The notes beneath the pieces are model-generated. The model saw only the letters and a list, made by a program, of their open reading frames with translations, did not search any database and was not told the DNA's origin. Positions 9,484-17,360 of a stretch of 18,550 bases of DNA are shown here, piece by piece. Each line of letters starts with the position of its first letter. The stretch's first letter is position 1. The stretch comes from Competibacteraceae bacterium UBA2792 (GTDB lineage: Bacteria > Pseudomonadota > Gammaproteobacteria > Competibacterales > Competibacteraceae). The stretch spans positions 3,103 through 21,652 of the forward strand of contig DEHU01000018.1 of assembly GCA_002352125.1 (NCBI GenBank). The letters are read 5' to 3'. Made by a program: the position numbers and the translations under genes.

Positions 9484-11298
9484 CTAGGCCGATCGCGGTT
9501 GCGCCGCGAACTCCGGCGCGATGCAAACCCGGTCGCGACCACCGTTTTTGGCGTTGTACAAGGCGCCATCGGCGCGATGGATCAGTTCGAGCAGGGTTTC
9601 CTTGGCGTGCCGGATCGCGACACCGACGCTGACCGTCACCGACCGGTCGATCATCAGCGTTTCGAAGCGAATGGCCGCCACCCGCGCCCGCAATCGCTCG
9701 GCGAACAGAATGACGTTGGTGACCGTCTCGCTCACCAGGAAAATGACGAACTCCTCGCCGCCCAGCCGTACCGGAATGTCGCTACCCCGAATGGAACTCA
9801 AGATTTCTGTTCCGACCCGCTGCAATACCGCATCGCCCTGGTTGTGGCCGTAGGTGTCGTTGATGCGCTTGAAGTGGTCGATGTCCAGCATCAGCACCGC
9901 CACCCGGTTGCCGGAGTCCCGGTCTTGCAGATCGCACAAACGCTGCACGGATTCCTGCATGTAAACGCGGGTGAATAGGCCAGTCAGCGGGTCGCGAATC
10001 AATTGCTCGTAAGTTCGCTGCCGCTCCAGGTCGAGCTGGCGATAAACGACCTCGCGCTCCACCGCTACCTGCAAAGGCGTACCGATTTGTTCGAGAATCT
10101 GTTGCAGTTCGTCGCTTGGCACCACCGGATCGGTCAGGTGCAAGATGGCGATAGCTTGCGTCGTGCCTTGATGCGGCGAGAACAGCGGCAAGGGCAGCGG
10201 AAAAATGGCGGTATTAGCCGCGTTGCCCGTCATCAGCAATTCCGCCATCTTGGCGACATCCAGTTCCCGCCACTGCGCATAATCCAGTTCGAGAATGCGC
10301 GCCAAGGCTGCCGGCAGCTCCACTTCGATTCCACGGTAGCGGCTTTCCGGTGCCAGATGCAGCGCCCGCTGGTCATCGATCCGCGCATAGAATTCGAGCG
10401 ACTTGACCGGCAGCACGCGCCGGGCGATGCCGAGCAGGCTGGTGGCAATATCCCCGAAATCCCGGTAAATCAGCATGGTTTGCGTGATATCGCGCAGAAT
10501 CTGGTTGAGGTCGGCCAATCGCTGAACATTGGTATCGCCACGGGCGATGAGATACAAACCGCACTCCAGCGTCTTGAGCTTGTTGAGCATGAAGCCCACC
10601 AGGTGCTCGGGAATGATCGAGCCGTGCTGGGGCGCGATGATACGGATGGGATAACGCTCGATGGCCCGGAGCGCATGGCCGAGCACGTCACGGCTGGGCA
10701 TGTAGTGCTCGTGAAACGGACGCATGGCCTCAAAATACTGCTCGTCCTGAGCTACCAAAGAGAATTCTGGAGTCAGCCCGCCAAAGATGTCGCTGGAAAA
10801 CAGCGCCCGCGAAACCGGATCGAAGGTGCAGATCGCGCCGGGGAAATGCGCGTAGGGCGTGAACACGAACTCCAGACAGCGATCTTCCAGCAGCAATTTC
10901 CACCGATGATCATCCACCAGCCAGAACGGCAACCGCAAGCCATGATGCTTGATCAGCACTTGGCTCCGCGAGTGGGTGACCAGCACTGCGTCGTTTCGAT
11001 CGATCATCTGATCGATCAGCGGCATCGCCCCGATAATGTCCGGGTCCGCGTGGTGGCAGACGAAATAGCGGATGTGGGAGAACGGGACGATTTCTTCGAT
11101 CTTTCGCAGGGTGTGCCGAAAAGTCAATGCCGAACCGGGGTCCAGCAATACCGATTGCTCGCCCTGCTCGATCAGATAAACGTGGCACTGAAAAACGTCG
11201 TCGTCCTGGTGGTGCCCGACCCACCAGACCCGATCGGCTATCCGGACTGCATGATCGGTGTCGATATGGTCGAGATCGTCGATCGTGTAAAGAGTCAT
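9484..11298 (-). CDS. Diguanylate cyclase with ODP-type metallo-beta-lactamase-fold sensor domain
   Basis: The 604-aa protein has two recognisable ends. Residues 1-240 form a metallo-beta-lactamase fold of the flavodiiron/oxygen-binding-diiron-protein kind, with a full set of candidate iron ligands: HADPD (His83, Asp85, Asp87), AHFPGA (His151), SSDIFGG (Asp170) and PQHGS (His225). Residues 430-595 form a GGDEF domain with DPLTGLFTR, DIDHFKRINDTYGH, the active-site GGEEF (513-517) and, five residues before it, the inhibitory-site RxxD (Arg504-Asp507). The middle (250-420) may be a divergent GAF-like domain. No flavodoxin domain follows the diiron domain, so it is a sensor rather than a reductase. 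The predicted job is to make c-di-GMP from two GTP under control of O2 or another diiron ligand. I start at ATG 11298, since the diiron domain begins there. It lies 98 nt after efp and 3 nt before epmA on the same strand. Confidence 0.88.
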   Translation of the reverse strand: MTLYTIDDLDHIDTDHAVRIADRVWWVGHHQDDDVFQCHVYLIEQGEQSVLLDPGSALTFRHTLRKIEEIVPFSHIRYFVCHHADPDIIGAMPLIDQMIDRNDAVLVTHSRSQVLIKHHGLRLPFWLVDDHRWKLLLEDRCLEFVFTPYAHFPGAICTFDPVSRALFSSDIFGGLTPEFSLVAQDEQYFEAMRPFHEHYMPSRDVLGHALRAIERYPIRIIAPQHGSIIPEHLVGFMLNKLKTLECGLYLIARGDTNVQRLADLNQILRDITQTMLIYRDFGDIATSLLGIARRVLPVKSLEFYARIDDQRALHLAPESRYRGIEVELPAALARILELDYAQWRELDVAKMAELLMTGNAANTAIFPLPLPLFSPHQGTTQAIAILHLTDPVVPSDELQQILEQIGTPLQVAVEREVVYRQLDLERQRTYEQLIRDPLTGLFTRVYMQESVQRLCDLQDRDSGNRVAVLMLDIDHFKRINDTYGHNQGDAVLQRVGTEILSSIRGSDIPVRLGGEEFVIFLVSETVTNVILFAERLRARVAAIRFETLMIDRSVTVSVGVAIRHAKETLLELIHRADGALYNAKNGGRDRVCIAPEFAAQPRSA

Positions 11299-11396
11299 GG
11301 TCACATTCTCGTCACGCGCTAGTGCCGATCCACCCGAACGCGGTATCCGACCGAGCAAGGTCCGGTTCTCGGCGGTGATCTCGCGGCGGCTTGTTA

Positions 11397-11966
11397 TTAT
11401 TCCTTGACTCGGGAAACGTATTCGCCGGTGCGGGTGTCCACCTTGATAACCTCGCCACTTTGCACGAACAGCGGTACCCGGACCACTGCACCGGTTTCCA
11501 GTGTTGCCGGCTTGCCGCCACCGCCTGAGGTATCGCCGCGCAAACCGGGATCGGTTTCCACGATGGTCATGATCACGAAATTGGGTGGCGCCACGCTCAA
11601 CGGCACGCCGTTCCACAGCGTCACCTGGCAAATGGCCTCTTCCTTGAGCCACTTGGCGGCGTCACCCACGGTAGCGGCATCGGCGGTCAACTGCTCGTAG
11701 CTCTGTTGGTCCATGAAATGCCAATATTCGCCATCGTTGTAGAGATATTGTAGTTCGACATCGACCACATCGGCTCCTTCTGCGGTATCGCCCGATTTGA
11801 AGGTGCGCTCGATCACTCGTCCGGTCTTCAGGTTGCGGACCTTGACGCGATTGAACGCCTGACCCTTGCCGGGCTTGACGAACTCGTTTTCGACGATGGT
11901 GTAGGGATCGCCGTCCAGCATGATCTTCAGTCCGCCCTTGAATTCGTTGGTACTATACGTTGTCAT
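11397..11966 (-). CDS. efp: Translation elongation factor EF-P
   Basis: This 189-aa protein has the full length and sequence of bacterial EF-P. It binds between the ribosomal P and E sites and rescues ribosomes stalled on proline runs. The modified loop is VKPGKGQAF with the acceptor at Lys34, the residue that carries beta-lysine in E. coli. The downstream OB domains include [30 protein letters not shown] and a C-terminal [22 protein letters not shown]. The gene ends in two consecutive in-frame TAA codons, common in highly expressed genes. No strong terminator follows, so read-through into the diguanylate cyclase gene is likely. A weak GAAGG (11977-11981 on the minus strand) lies 10 nt before the start. 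It is divergent from epmB across only 46 nt. Confidence 0.98.
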   Translation of the reverse strand: MTTYSTNEFKGGLKIMLDGDPYTIVENEFVKPGKGQAFNRVKVRNLKTGRVIERTFKSGDTAEGADVVDVELQYLYNDGEYWHFMDQQSYEQLTADAATVGDAAKWLKEEAICQVTLWNGVPLSVAPPNFVIMTIVETDPGLRGDTSGGGGKPATLETGAVVRVPLFVQSGEVIKVDTRTGEYVSRVKE

Positions 11967-12012
11967 GCAATATTCGCCTTCGGTTAAAGTGATTGGGTTA
12001 AAAAATTACGAC
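11967..12012. promoter_or_regulatory. Short divergent intergenic region between efp and epmB, with a direct repeat
   Basis: These 46 nt must carry leader sequence, and perhaps promoter elements, for both arms. They contain two copies of GGTTAAA (11982-11988 and 11996-12002), 14 nt apart start to start, which could be an operator or overlapping promoter elements. I cannot assign -35 and -10 boxes with confidence; part of each promoter probably lies inside the opposite gene. Confidence 0.35.
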
Positions 12013-13020
12013 ATGATACCGATAAAGACCGGCGCGCGTCAGGCGCCGCGCTGGCAGCAGGAACTGGCTCGGGCGATCGTCGATCCGGCCGTACTGTTGC
12101 GCGAGCTGGATCTCGATCCGGGCTTGCTCCCTGCCGCGCGAGCGGCGGCGGCGCGATTCCCGCTCCGGGTACCGCGTGGTTTCGTGGCGCGGATGCGCAA
12201 GGGCGACCCGAACGACCCGTTGCTGAGGCAGGTGCTACCGCTGGCCGCAGAGCTGGAACCGGCGCCGGGGTTTGTGGCCGATCCGGTAGGCGACCATGCG
12301 GCGCAGGTGGCGCCGGGTGTATTGCACAAATACCACGGCCGGGCGTTGCTGATCGCGACCGGTGCGTGTGCCGTCCATTGTCGCTACTGCTTCCGCCGGG
12401 AATTTCCTTACGCCGAATCTCGTGCCGGTGCGGACGAGTGGCGGCCGGCGCTGGCCTATTTAGCCGGCGACGCCAGCATCCGCGAGGTGATTTTAAGCGG
12501 CGGCGATCCATTGTCCCTGTCCGACCGGCGGCTGGGTGCGCTGCTGGCGGAACTGGATCGGATTCCGCACTTGGAACGGTTGCGCATCCATAGCCGGCAA
12601 CCCATCGCATTACCCGAGCGGGTCGACGACGGGTTGTTGGCACTGCTCGCCAAAACCCGCTTGCGACCGGTGTTCGTGGTCCACGCCAACCACCCGCGCG
12701 AGATCGACGAGCCCGTGCGCACAGCGCTGGAAAGATTGGCGAGAGCCGGGGTAACCCTATTGAACCAGTCGGTGCTGCTGCGTGGGGTCAACGACGATGC
12801 GGCAACGCTGGCGGAGTTGAGCGAGAGCCTGTTCGCCGCCCGCGTCTTGCCCTATTACCTGCACCTGCTCGATCGGGTACGCGGTACGCCACATTACGAG
12901 GTGAAGGAAACCGAGGCATCGGCTATCATGGAAGTGTTGCGTCGGCAACTGCCGGGTTATCTGGTGCCCTGGCTAGTGCGGGAGCAGCCGGGACAACCGG
13001 CCAAGATGCCGCTACTTTAG
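12013..13020 (+). CDS. epmB: EF-P lysine 2,3-aminomutase EpmB (KamA-family radical SAM enzyme)
   Basis: The 335-aa protein matches EpmB along its length. It uses a [4Fe-4S] cluster, S-adenosylmethionine and PLP to turn L-alpha-lysine into (R)-beta-lysine for EpmA. The radical-SAM motif CxxxCxxC is present as Cys119, Cys123 and Cys126 within GACAVHCRYCFRREFPYAE. Other family landmarks are PLRVPRGFVARMRKGDPNDPLLRQV, PGVLHKYHGRALL, ILSGGDPL, RLRIHSRQPI, NQSVLLRGVNDD and PYYLHLLDRV. The PLP lysine is Lys331 in the C-terminal PAKMPLL. I use the ATG at 12013, which fits EpmB N-termini; an upstream in-frame ATG at 11965 overlaps the efp start codon on the other strand. No clear Shine-Dalgarno is seen. 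The FimX-like gene follows 68 nt downstream on the same strand. Confidence 0.96.
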   Translation: MIPIKTGARQAPRWQQELARAIVDPAVLLRELDLDPGLLPAARAAAARFPLRVPRGFVARMRKGDPNDPLLRQVLPLAAELEPAPGFVADPVGDHAAQVAPGVLHKYHGRALLIATGACAVHCRYCFRREFPYAESRAGADEWRPALAYLAGDASIREVILSGGDPLSLSDRRLGALLAELDRIPHLERLRIHSRQPIALPERVDDGLLALLAKTRLRPVFVVHANHPREIDEPVRTALERLARAGVTLLNQSVLLRGVNDDAATLAELSESLFAARVLPYYLHLLDRVRGTPHYEVKETEASAIMEVLRRQLPGYLVPWLVREQPGQPAKMPLL

Positions 13021-13088
13021 AGCGTTGCCGGTAAAGCCGACTTACGATTGGAAGCTTGGCCATCAGTATCAGTAGAGGTCTGGAACGC

Positions 13089-15179
13089 GTGTCTGACCCT
13101 TCCGTCATCAATCTGCTTATCGTGGATCGCTCGAAATCCGATATCGAACATATCGTGAAAACCTTGAGCGGCGATGGTTATCAGCTCAACTTGATCCATA
13201 CCGACCAAGCGAACGAGGCCCGCAACGCAATCGATTACCAGCCGCTGGACTTGATTTTGCTACGACCCGCCGAGGATTCGCCCACCGTCCCCGAAGTGCG
13301 ATTGATGGTGGCCGAAGGGGGCCAGGATATCCCTATCGTCGTCGTCGTGGACGACGAATACCGCCAGCAACGCAAGCCGGCTCGCTTGCTGGAGGAAGGG
13401 GCGGACAACTACTGCTACCTGGACGATGCCGATCACTTGGTGGCGGTGGTGCGCAAGGAACTGCATCATTTGCAACAGCGCAAGCGCGGACAATCCTTCG
13501 AGACCCGCTTCAAGGAAAGCGAAAGCCGCGCCCAAGCACTGCTGGAAAACACCCAGGAAGCCATCGCCTACATTCACGAGGGCGTTCACGCCTACGCCAA
13601 TCCGGCCTATCTCCACCTGTTCGGCTACAACCACAAGGAAGATTTAGCCAACATCCAATTGGTTCATATGGTGCCCCCGACCTACCGGGACGCGCTAAAA
13701 AGCGTTTTGCGCCGCAGTATCCGCTCCGGCAAAGCGGTCGAGCCGGTGGAACTGGTCGGGGTGCGCAGCAACGGGCAAACCTTCCCGATCCTGCTCGAAT
13801 GCGCGCCGACCCGGATGAACGACGAGCCTTGTACCCAGATTATCGTCCGGGATGTCGCTCAGGAAAAAAACGCCTACAACCAGCAGCAACTCGAAGATCT
13901 GCTCAAATACGACGACGCCACCGGCCTATACAGCCGGCGATATTTCCTGGAAACCCTGGAGATCGATCACGACGGCAGCGTGCTGTACATCCTGTTCACG
14001 GATTACGCCGCCATTCGTTACGCCATGGGATTCGAAGCCATCGAACAGTTCGTGCTCGAAGCGGCCAACCTGTTCAAGGCAATGCTCTCGCTGGAGGACA
14101 TCTCCGCTCATTTCGCCAGCGGGGTGTTCGCGATCTACGTGCCGGAGAACTCGCCGAGCGAGCCGCTGGCGATGGCCGAACGCATCCGCGACGCGGTCGC
14201 CGCCCATACCTTTCACGTCGGCGGCAAGATCTTTACGACAACGTGCTGCATCGGTATCTGCAAAGCCAGCGATGGACACGAAAGCGCCGTGCAAATTCTG
14301 TCGCACGCCGACCGCGCCTGCGAGATAGCCCGGCAAAAAGGAGGCAACCGCGTCGAGGTTTACGCGCCTCCCAAGCAGGAACGGAAAGGCGTCATCGACC
14401 CCCAAGACGAAGCCGCCATCCGTTTGATCCGGAACGCCCTGACCAAAGGACACTTGAGTTTGAACTATCAGCCGATCGTCAGCTTCGAGACCGCTGACGC
14501 GGCGCGCTATAAGGTTTATCTGCAAATTTTGGACGAAGAAACCAACAAATTGCAGCCCGTAGACAAATTGGGCGCGGCGGCGGTGCGATACGGCGCGATG
14601 GGCGCCTTGGACAAATGGACGATCATCCGAGGGTTATCGGCTCTGATGGAAATCCAGCAAACCGGCGCCAGCCCTCCCATTCTGTTCGTGCGGATTTCGC
14701 GCAACTCGATAACGGACAAGGAGTTTTTCGACTGGCTCAACAAGCGCTTCAAAGACAGCCGGCTGCCCGGTCAACACTTGGTGCTGGAGATGAAGGAAGA
14801 CAACGTCGACGAGTGTTTCGATGAAGCCAAACTGCTGCGCGATCGTCTTCGGGAGCTGGGCTGCGGCATGGCGCTATCCCATTTTGGAGGCAGAGCTCAT
14901 TCCGACCGCTTGCTCAAAGAAATGATGCCCGATTACATCAAGCTGGACGGTAACCTGATCGAGAAACTAACCAAAACCAAGGACGAAAACAGCCGGCAAG
15001 CGATAGCCGAGCTAGCTCAGCAAGCGCAGGAATTAAGAGCTCAAGTGGTGGCCGCCGGCGTCTCGACGGCGCCGCAGATGGCGAGCATCTGGCAATTTGG
15101 GGTCAATCTGGTGCAAGGCAACATGGTCGCGGAAGCCGGACCTAGATTGGACTTCGATTTCAAACAATACGCTAGCTGA
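13089..15179 (+). CDS. FimX-like REC-PAS-GGDEF-EAL protein with degenerate catalytic sites
   Basis: The GTG at 13089 gives 696 aa; a TTG at 13056 would add 11 residues. I prefer the GTG because AGAGG lies 10 nt upstream and INLLIVDRS of the receiver domain begins soon after. Domains in order are a receiver-like domain (about 7-125), PAS (150-260), GGDEF-like (270-430) and EAL-like (440-690). The receiver has LILLRPAED, with Arg59 where the phospho-acceptor Asp is expected. The GGDEF position reads FASGVF. The EAL signature is replaced by KVY within RYKVYLQILDEE, and the catalytic Asp pair before FGG is replaced by Ser-His (LSHFGG), although IKLD is kept. The protein therefore probably neither makes nor degrades c-di-GMP and is likely to bind it, as FimX does in type IV pilus control. 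It may be co-transcribed with epmB. No pilus or pilZ genes are in view. Confidence 0.85.
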   Translation: MSDPSVINLLIVDRSKSDIEHIVKTLSGDGYQLNLIHTDQANEARNAIDYQPLDLILLRPAEDSPTVPEVRLMVAEGGQDIPIVVVVDDEYRQQRKPARLLEEGADNYCYLDDADHLVAVVRKELHHLQQRKRGQSFETRFKESESRAQALLENTQEAIAYIHEGVHAYANPAYLHLFGYNHKEDLANIQLVHMVPPTYRDALKSVLRRSIRSGKAVEPVELVGVRSNGQTFPILLECAPTRMNDEPCTQIIVRDVAQEKNAYNQQQLEDLLKYDDATGLYSRRYFLETLEIDHDGSVLYILFTDYAAIRYAMGFEAIEQFVLEAANLFKAMLSLEDISAHFASGVFAIYVPENSPSEPLAMAERIRDAVAAHTFHVGGKIFTTTCCIGICKASDGHESAVQILSHADRACEIARQKGGNRVEVYAPPKQERKGVIDPQDEAAIRLIRNALTKGHLSLNYQPIVSFETADAARYKVYLQILDEETNKLQPVDKLGAAAVRYGAMGALDKWTIIRGLSALMEIQQTGASPPILFVRISRNSITDKEFFDWLNKRFKDSRLPGQHLVLEMKEDNVDECFDEAKLLRDRLRELGCGMALSHFGGRAHSDRLLKEMMPDYIKLDGNLIEKLTKTKDENSRQAIAELAQQAQELRAQVVAAGVSTAPQMASIWQFGVNLVQGNMVAEAGPRLDFDFKQYAS

Positions 15180-15193
15180 CACTCGCGCTCGAA

Positions 15194-15227
15194 AGGACGA
15201 TGCGGCTCGCCGCCGCTGCATCGTCCT
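15194..15227. terminator. Perfect inverted repeat between convergent genes, likely bidirectional terminator
   Basis: AGGACGATGC and GCATCGTCCT form a perfect 10-bp stem, with a further GGC/GCC pairing inside a GC-rich loop. It sits 15 nt after the FimX-like stop and 19 nt from the convergent htpX stop. Neither strand has a long T tract (the minus strand has TTT directly after), so termination may be weak or Rho-assisted. Confidence 0.6.
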
Positions 15228-15245
15228 CTCCCGGTCCGGATCGAT

Positions 15246-16130
15246 TTACCCCCGCCGCAGCGCCGCGATGCGCTCCTCCAGCGGCGGATGGGTCATCAGC
15301 AACTTGCGCAGGCCGTCGCCCAATCCGCCATTGATGCCGAACGCGGCCATCTGCGATGGCAATTGGGAGGGCTCGTGCAATTGCCGCAACCGCTCCAGCG
15401 CCGCGATCATCTTGCCGCGACCGGCCAAGCGGGCGCCGCCAGCGTCCGCATGGAATTCGCGATAGCGGCTGAACCACATCACGATCAGCGAAGCCAAGAA
15501 GCCGAACAGCAGTTCCATGACCATGCTGGTGACGTAGTAGCCGATACCGGGGCCACGATATTCCCGGTCGCCGGAAGACAGCGCCCGATCCACCACGAAC
15601 CCGACCACTCGCGACAGAGCGATCACGAACGTATTGAGCACACCCTGCAACAAGCTGAGCGTCACCATATCGCCGTTGGCGACGTGGCTAACCTCGTGGC
15701 CGAGCACCGCTTCCGCTTCTTCGGCCGTCATCTGTTGCAACAGGCCGGTGCTGACCGCGACCAGCGCCGCGTTGCGGTTGGCACCGGTGGCGAAGGCATT
15801 CGGTTCCGGCGAGTCGTAAATTGCGACCTCCGGCATCCCGATCCCGGCCGCTTGGGCCTGACGCTGGACGGTTTCGACCAACCAGCGTTCGGTCTGGGTG
15901 CGCGGTTGCTCGATGACTTCCGCCCCCACCGACATCTTGGCGATCCATTTCGACGTCAACAACGAAACGAGAGAGCCGCCCATGCCGAAGATGGCGGCGA
16001 AGACAAGCAGACTGGGAAAGTTGATGCCGGACTGGTACAGGAAGCGATCCACCCCCAGCAACCGGGCGACGACGCCGAGCAGCAGCACGACTGCCAGATT
16101 GGTGGCGACAAACAGCACGATGCGTTTCAT
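15246..16130 (-). CDS. htpX: HtpX-family inner-membrane zinc metalloprotease (M48B)
   Basis: The 294-aa protein matches HtpX, a heat-shock membrane protease that cleaves misfolded or damaged inner-membrane proteins alongside FtsH. Two N-terminal membrane helices (about 4-25 and 38-60) precede the protease domain. The zinc site is HEVSH (His145, Glu146, His149) with the third ligand, Glu225, in [13 protein letters not shown]. Two further hydrophobic segments (about 155-180 and 196-220) flank this region. [10 protein letters not shown] and the C-terminal [15 protein letters not shown] are typical. The ATG at 16130 is supported by GGAG 7 nt upstream and by the conserved MKRI start. A sigma-32-like promoter is found 49-74 nt upstream. 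queA is upstream on the same strand with 114 nt between. Confidence 0.96.
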   Translation of the reverse strand: MKRIVLFVATNLAVVLLLGVVARLLGVDRFLYQSGINFPSLLVFAAIFGMGGSLVSLLTSKWIAKMSVGAEVIEQPRTQTERWLVETVQRQAQAAGIGMPEVAIYDSPEPNAFATGANRNAALVAVSTGLLQQMTAEEAEAVLGHEVSHVANGDMVTLSLLQGVLNTFVIALSRVVGFVVDRALSSGDREYRGPGIGYYVTSMVMELLFGFLASLIVMWFSRYREFHADAGGARLAGRGKMIAALERLRQLHEPSQLPSQMAAFGINGGLGDGLRKLLMTHPPLEERIAALRRG

Positions 16131-16153
16131 GGCGACACTCCGTCGAGGCAATT

Positions 16154-16179
16154 CTGGAACCGTTTACTGGAACCGTTTA
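16154..16179. repeat. Perfect 13-bp tandem repeat in the htpX leader
   Basis: CTGGAACCGTTTA occurs twice with no gap (16154-16166 and 16167-16179). On the minus strand it reads TAAACGGTTCCAG twice, directly downstream of the candidate htpX -10 element. It could be a paired operator, a leader element or a recent slippage duplication. Confidence 0.85.
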
Positions 16180-16204
16180 TGGGTCCGCCGCCGCAAATTG
16201 CAAG
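16179..16204 (-). promoter_or_regulatory. Candidate sigma-32 (heat-shock) promoter for htpX
   Basis: On the minus strand CTTGCAA (16204-16198) is followed after 13 nt by ACCCAT (16184-16179). This compares with the RpoH consensus CTTGAAA, 11-16 nt, CCCCAT. Each box differs from consensus at one position. It lies upstream of a gene family known to be heat-shock regulated in E. coli, which strengthens the match. Transcription would begin inside the 13-bp tandem repeat. Confidence 0.5.
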
Positions 16205-16244
16205 CGCACGGCCGCCGGTTCGGACCAAAACGAGGCCGGTTCGT

Positions 16245-17333
16245 TCAAGCGCCCGGTCGGCGGGTCAGGAACATGGCATCGCCGTAGCTGAAAAACCGAT
16301 ACCGCCGTTCGACCGCGTGGCGATAGGCGTTCAGAATCTCAGCATGGCCGGCGAAGGCCCCCACCAGCATCAGCAAGGTGGACTCCGGCAAGTGAAAGTT
16401 GGTGATCAGCGCGTCCACGCAACGAAAACGGTAACCAGGGTAAATGAAGATGCGGGTTTCGCCGCGCCAAGGTTGCGGGATGCCGGTGTCGCTCGCCGCC
16501 GTCTCCAGCGCCCGCACCGCCGTGGTGCCGACCGCAATCACCCGCCCGCCTCGCTCCCGAACGGCACGGACTCGCGCGCAAACTTCGTCACCGACTTCGA
16601 TCCGCTCGGCGTGCATGACGTGTTCCGCGATTCGTTCGGTCCGCAGCGGCTGAAACGTACCGGCGCCGACGTGCAGGGTAATGAAGGCCCGCTCCACGCC
16701 CATCGCCGCAATCCGGTCGAGCATGGCCTGGTCGAAATGCAGGCCGGCGGTGGGCGCGGCCACTGCGCCGGGCTGGCGAGCGTAGACGGTTTGATAGCGC
16801 TCGCTATCTGCGGCGGTAGGTTCGCGAGCGATGTAAGGCGGTAACGGTATCCGGCCATACCGCTCCAACAACGCGAGCAACGGCTCACCGCCCTCCACGC
16901 AGATTTCGAACAAATCGCCATGCCGGCCGATCACGGTAGCGGTGAAACCGGCATCCAAGAGCAACGAGCTGCCAGGTTTAGGCGGCTTGCTGGCGTGAAG
17001 ATGCACCAGCGCCCGCCGCTCATCCAGCAACCGTTCTACCAGCAACTCGATTCGCCCACCGCTGGCCTTGCGGCCGTACAGTCTCGCCGGAATCACCCGA
17101 GTATCGTTGAACACCAGCACGTCGCCGGGGCGCAACAATGTTGGCAGATCGCGAAACAGCCGGTCGCCAAGTTCGCCGGTGGCACCGTCCAGGGCGAGCA
17201 GCCGGCTATCGCCGCGCTGCGCTGGCGGGTGCTGTGCAATCAGCTCCCGCGGCAGATCGAAGCGAAAATCTTGCCGTCGCAGCGGACGATCTTCGTGAAA
17301 CTCCAGCTTCCGAGTAAACTCTGAATCAGTCAT
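16245..17333 (-). CDS. queA: tRNA preQ1(34) S-adenosylmethionine ribosyltransferase-isomerase QueA
   Basis: The 362-aa protein matches QueA throughout (E. coli 356 aa). It transfers and isomerises the ribosyl group of SAM onto preQ1 in the wobble position of tRNAs, making epoxyqueuosine in the queuosine pathway. Family blocks visible are [36 protein letters not shown] (70-93), [26 protein letters not shown] (189-200), [13 protein letters not shown] (217-229), [14 protein letters not shown] and the C-terminal [22 protein letters not shown] then [12 protein letters not shown]. The ATG at 17333 adds about 20 residues before the usual start but is the only nearby Met; the Shine-Dalgarno is weak. 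The common neighbours tgt, yajC and secD are absent; htpX follows 114 nt downstream. It is divergent from dsbC across 27 nt. Confidence 0.97.
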   Translation of the reverse strand: MTDSEFTRKLEFHEDRPLRRQDFRFDLPRELIAQHPPAQRGDSRLLALDGATGELGDRLFRDLPTLLRPGDVLVFNDTRVIPARLYGRKASGGRIELLVERLLDERRALVHLHASKPPKPGSSLLLDAGFTATVIGRHGDLFEICVEGGEPLLALLERYGRIPLPPYIAREPTAADSERYQTVYARQPGAVAAPTAGLHFDQAMLDRIAAMGVERAFITLHVGAGTFQPLRTERIAEHVMHAERIEVGDEVCARVRAVRERGGRVIAVGTTAVRALETAASDTGIPQPWRGETRIFIYPGYRFRCVDALITNFHLPESTLLMLVGAFAGHAEILNAYRHAVERRYRFFSYGDAMFLTRRPGA

Positions 17334-17360
17334 TCTTGCCACTAACTTTGGACAATCGAC

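Noticed and set aside
10003..11322. Long plus-strand open frame (439 codons) opposite the diguanylate cyclase
   Set aside because: It lies opposite conserved metal-ligand and GGDEF motifs and its translation is rich in Arg, His and Gln with no family resemblance.
13089..15179. Active bifunctional cyclase/phosphodiesterase
   Set aside because: The key residues of both catalytic motifs are replaced, so an enzymatic role is not supported.
16131..16244. CpxR box (GTAAA-N5-GTAAA) upstream of htpX
   Set aside because: TAAA does repeat on the minus strand, but with a 13-nt period set by the tandem repeat, not the 10-nt period of a CpxR site.
15288..16844. Plus-strand open frame of 518 codons across htpX and queA
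   Set aside because: It spans two well-recognised genes and their intergenic region on the other strand, and its product looks like antisense translation.
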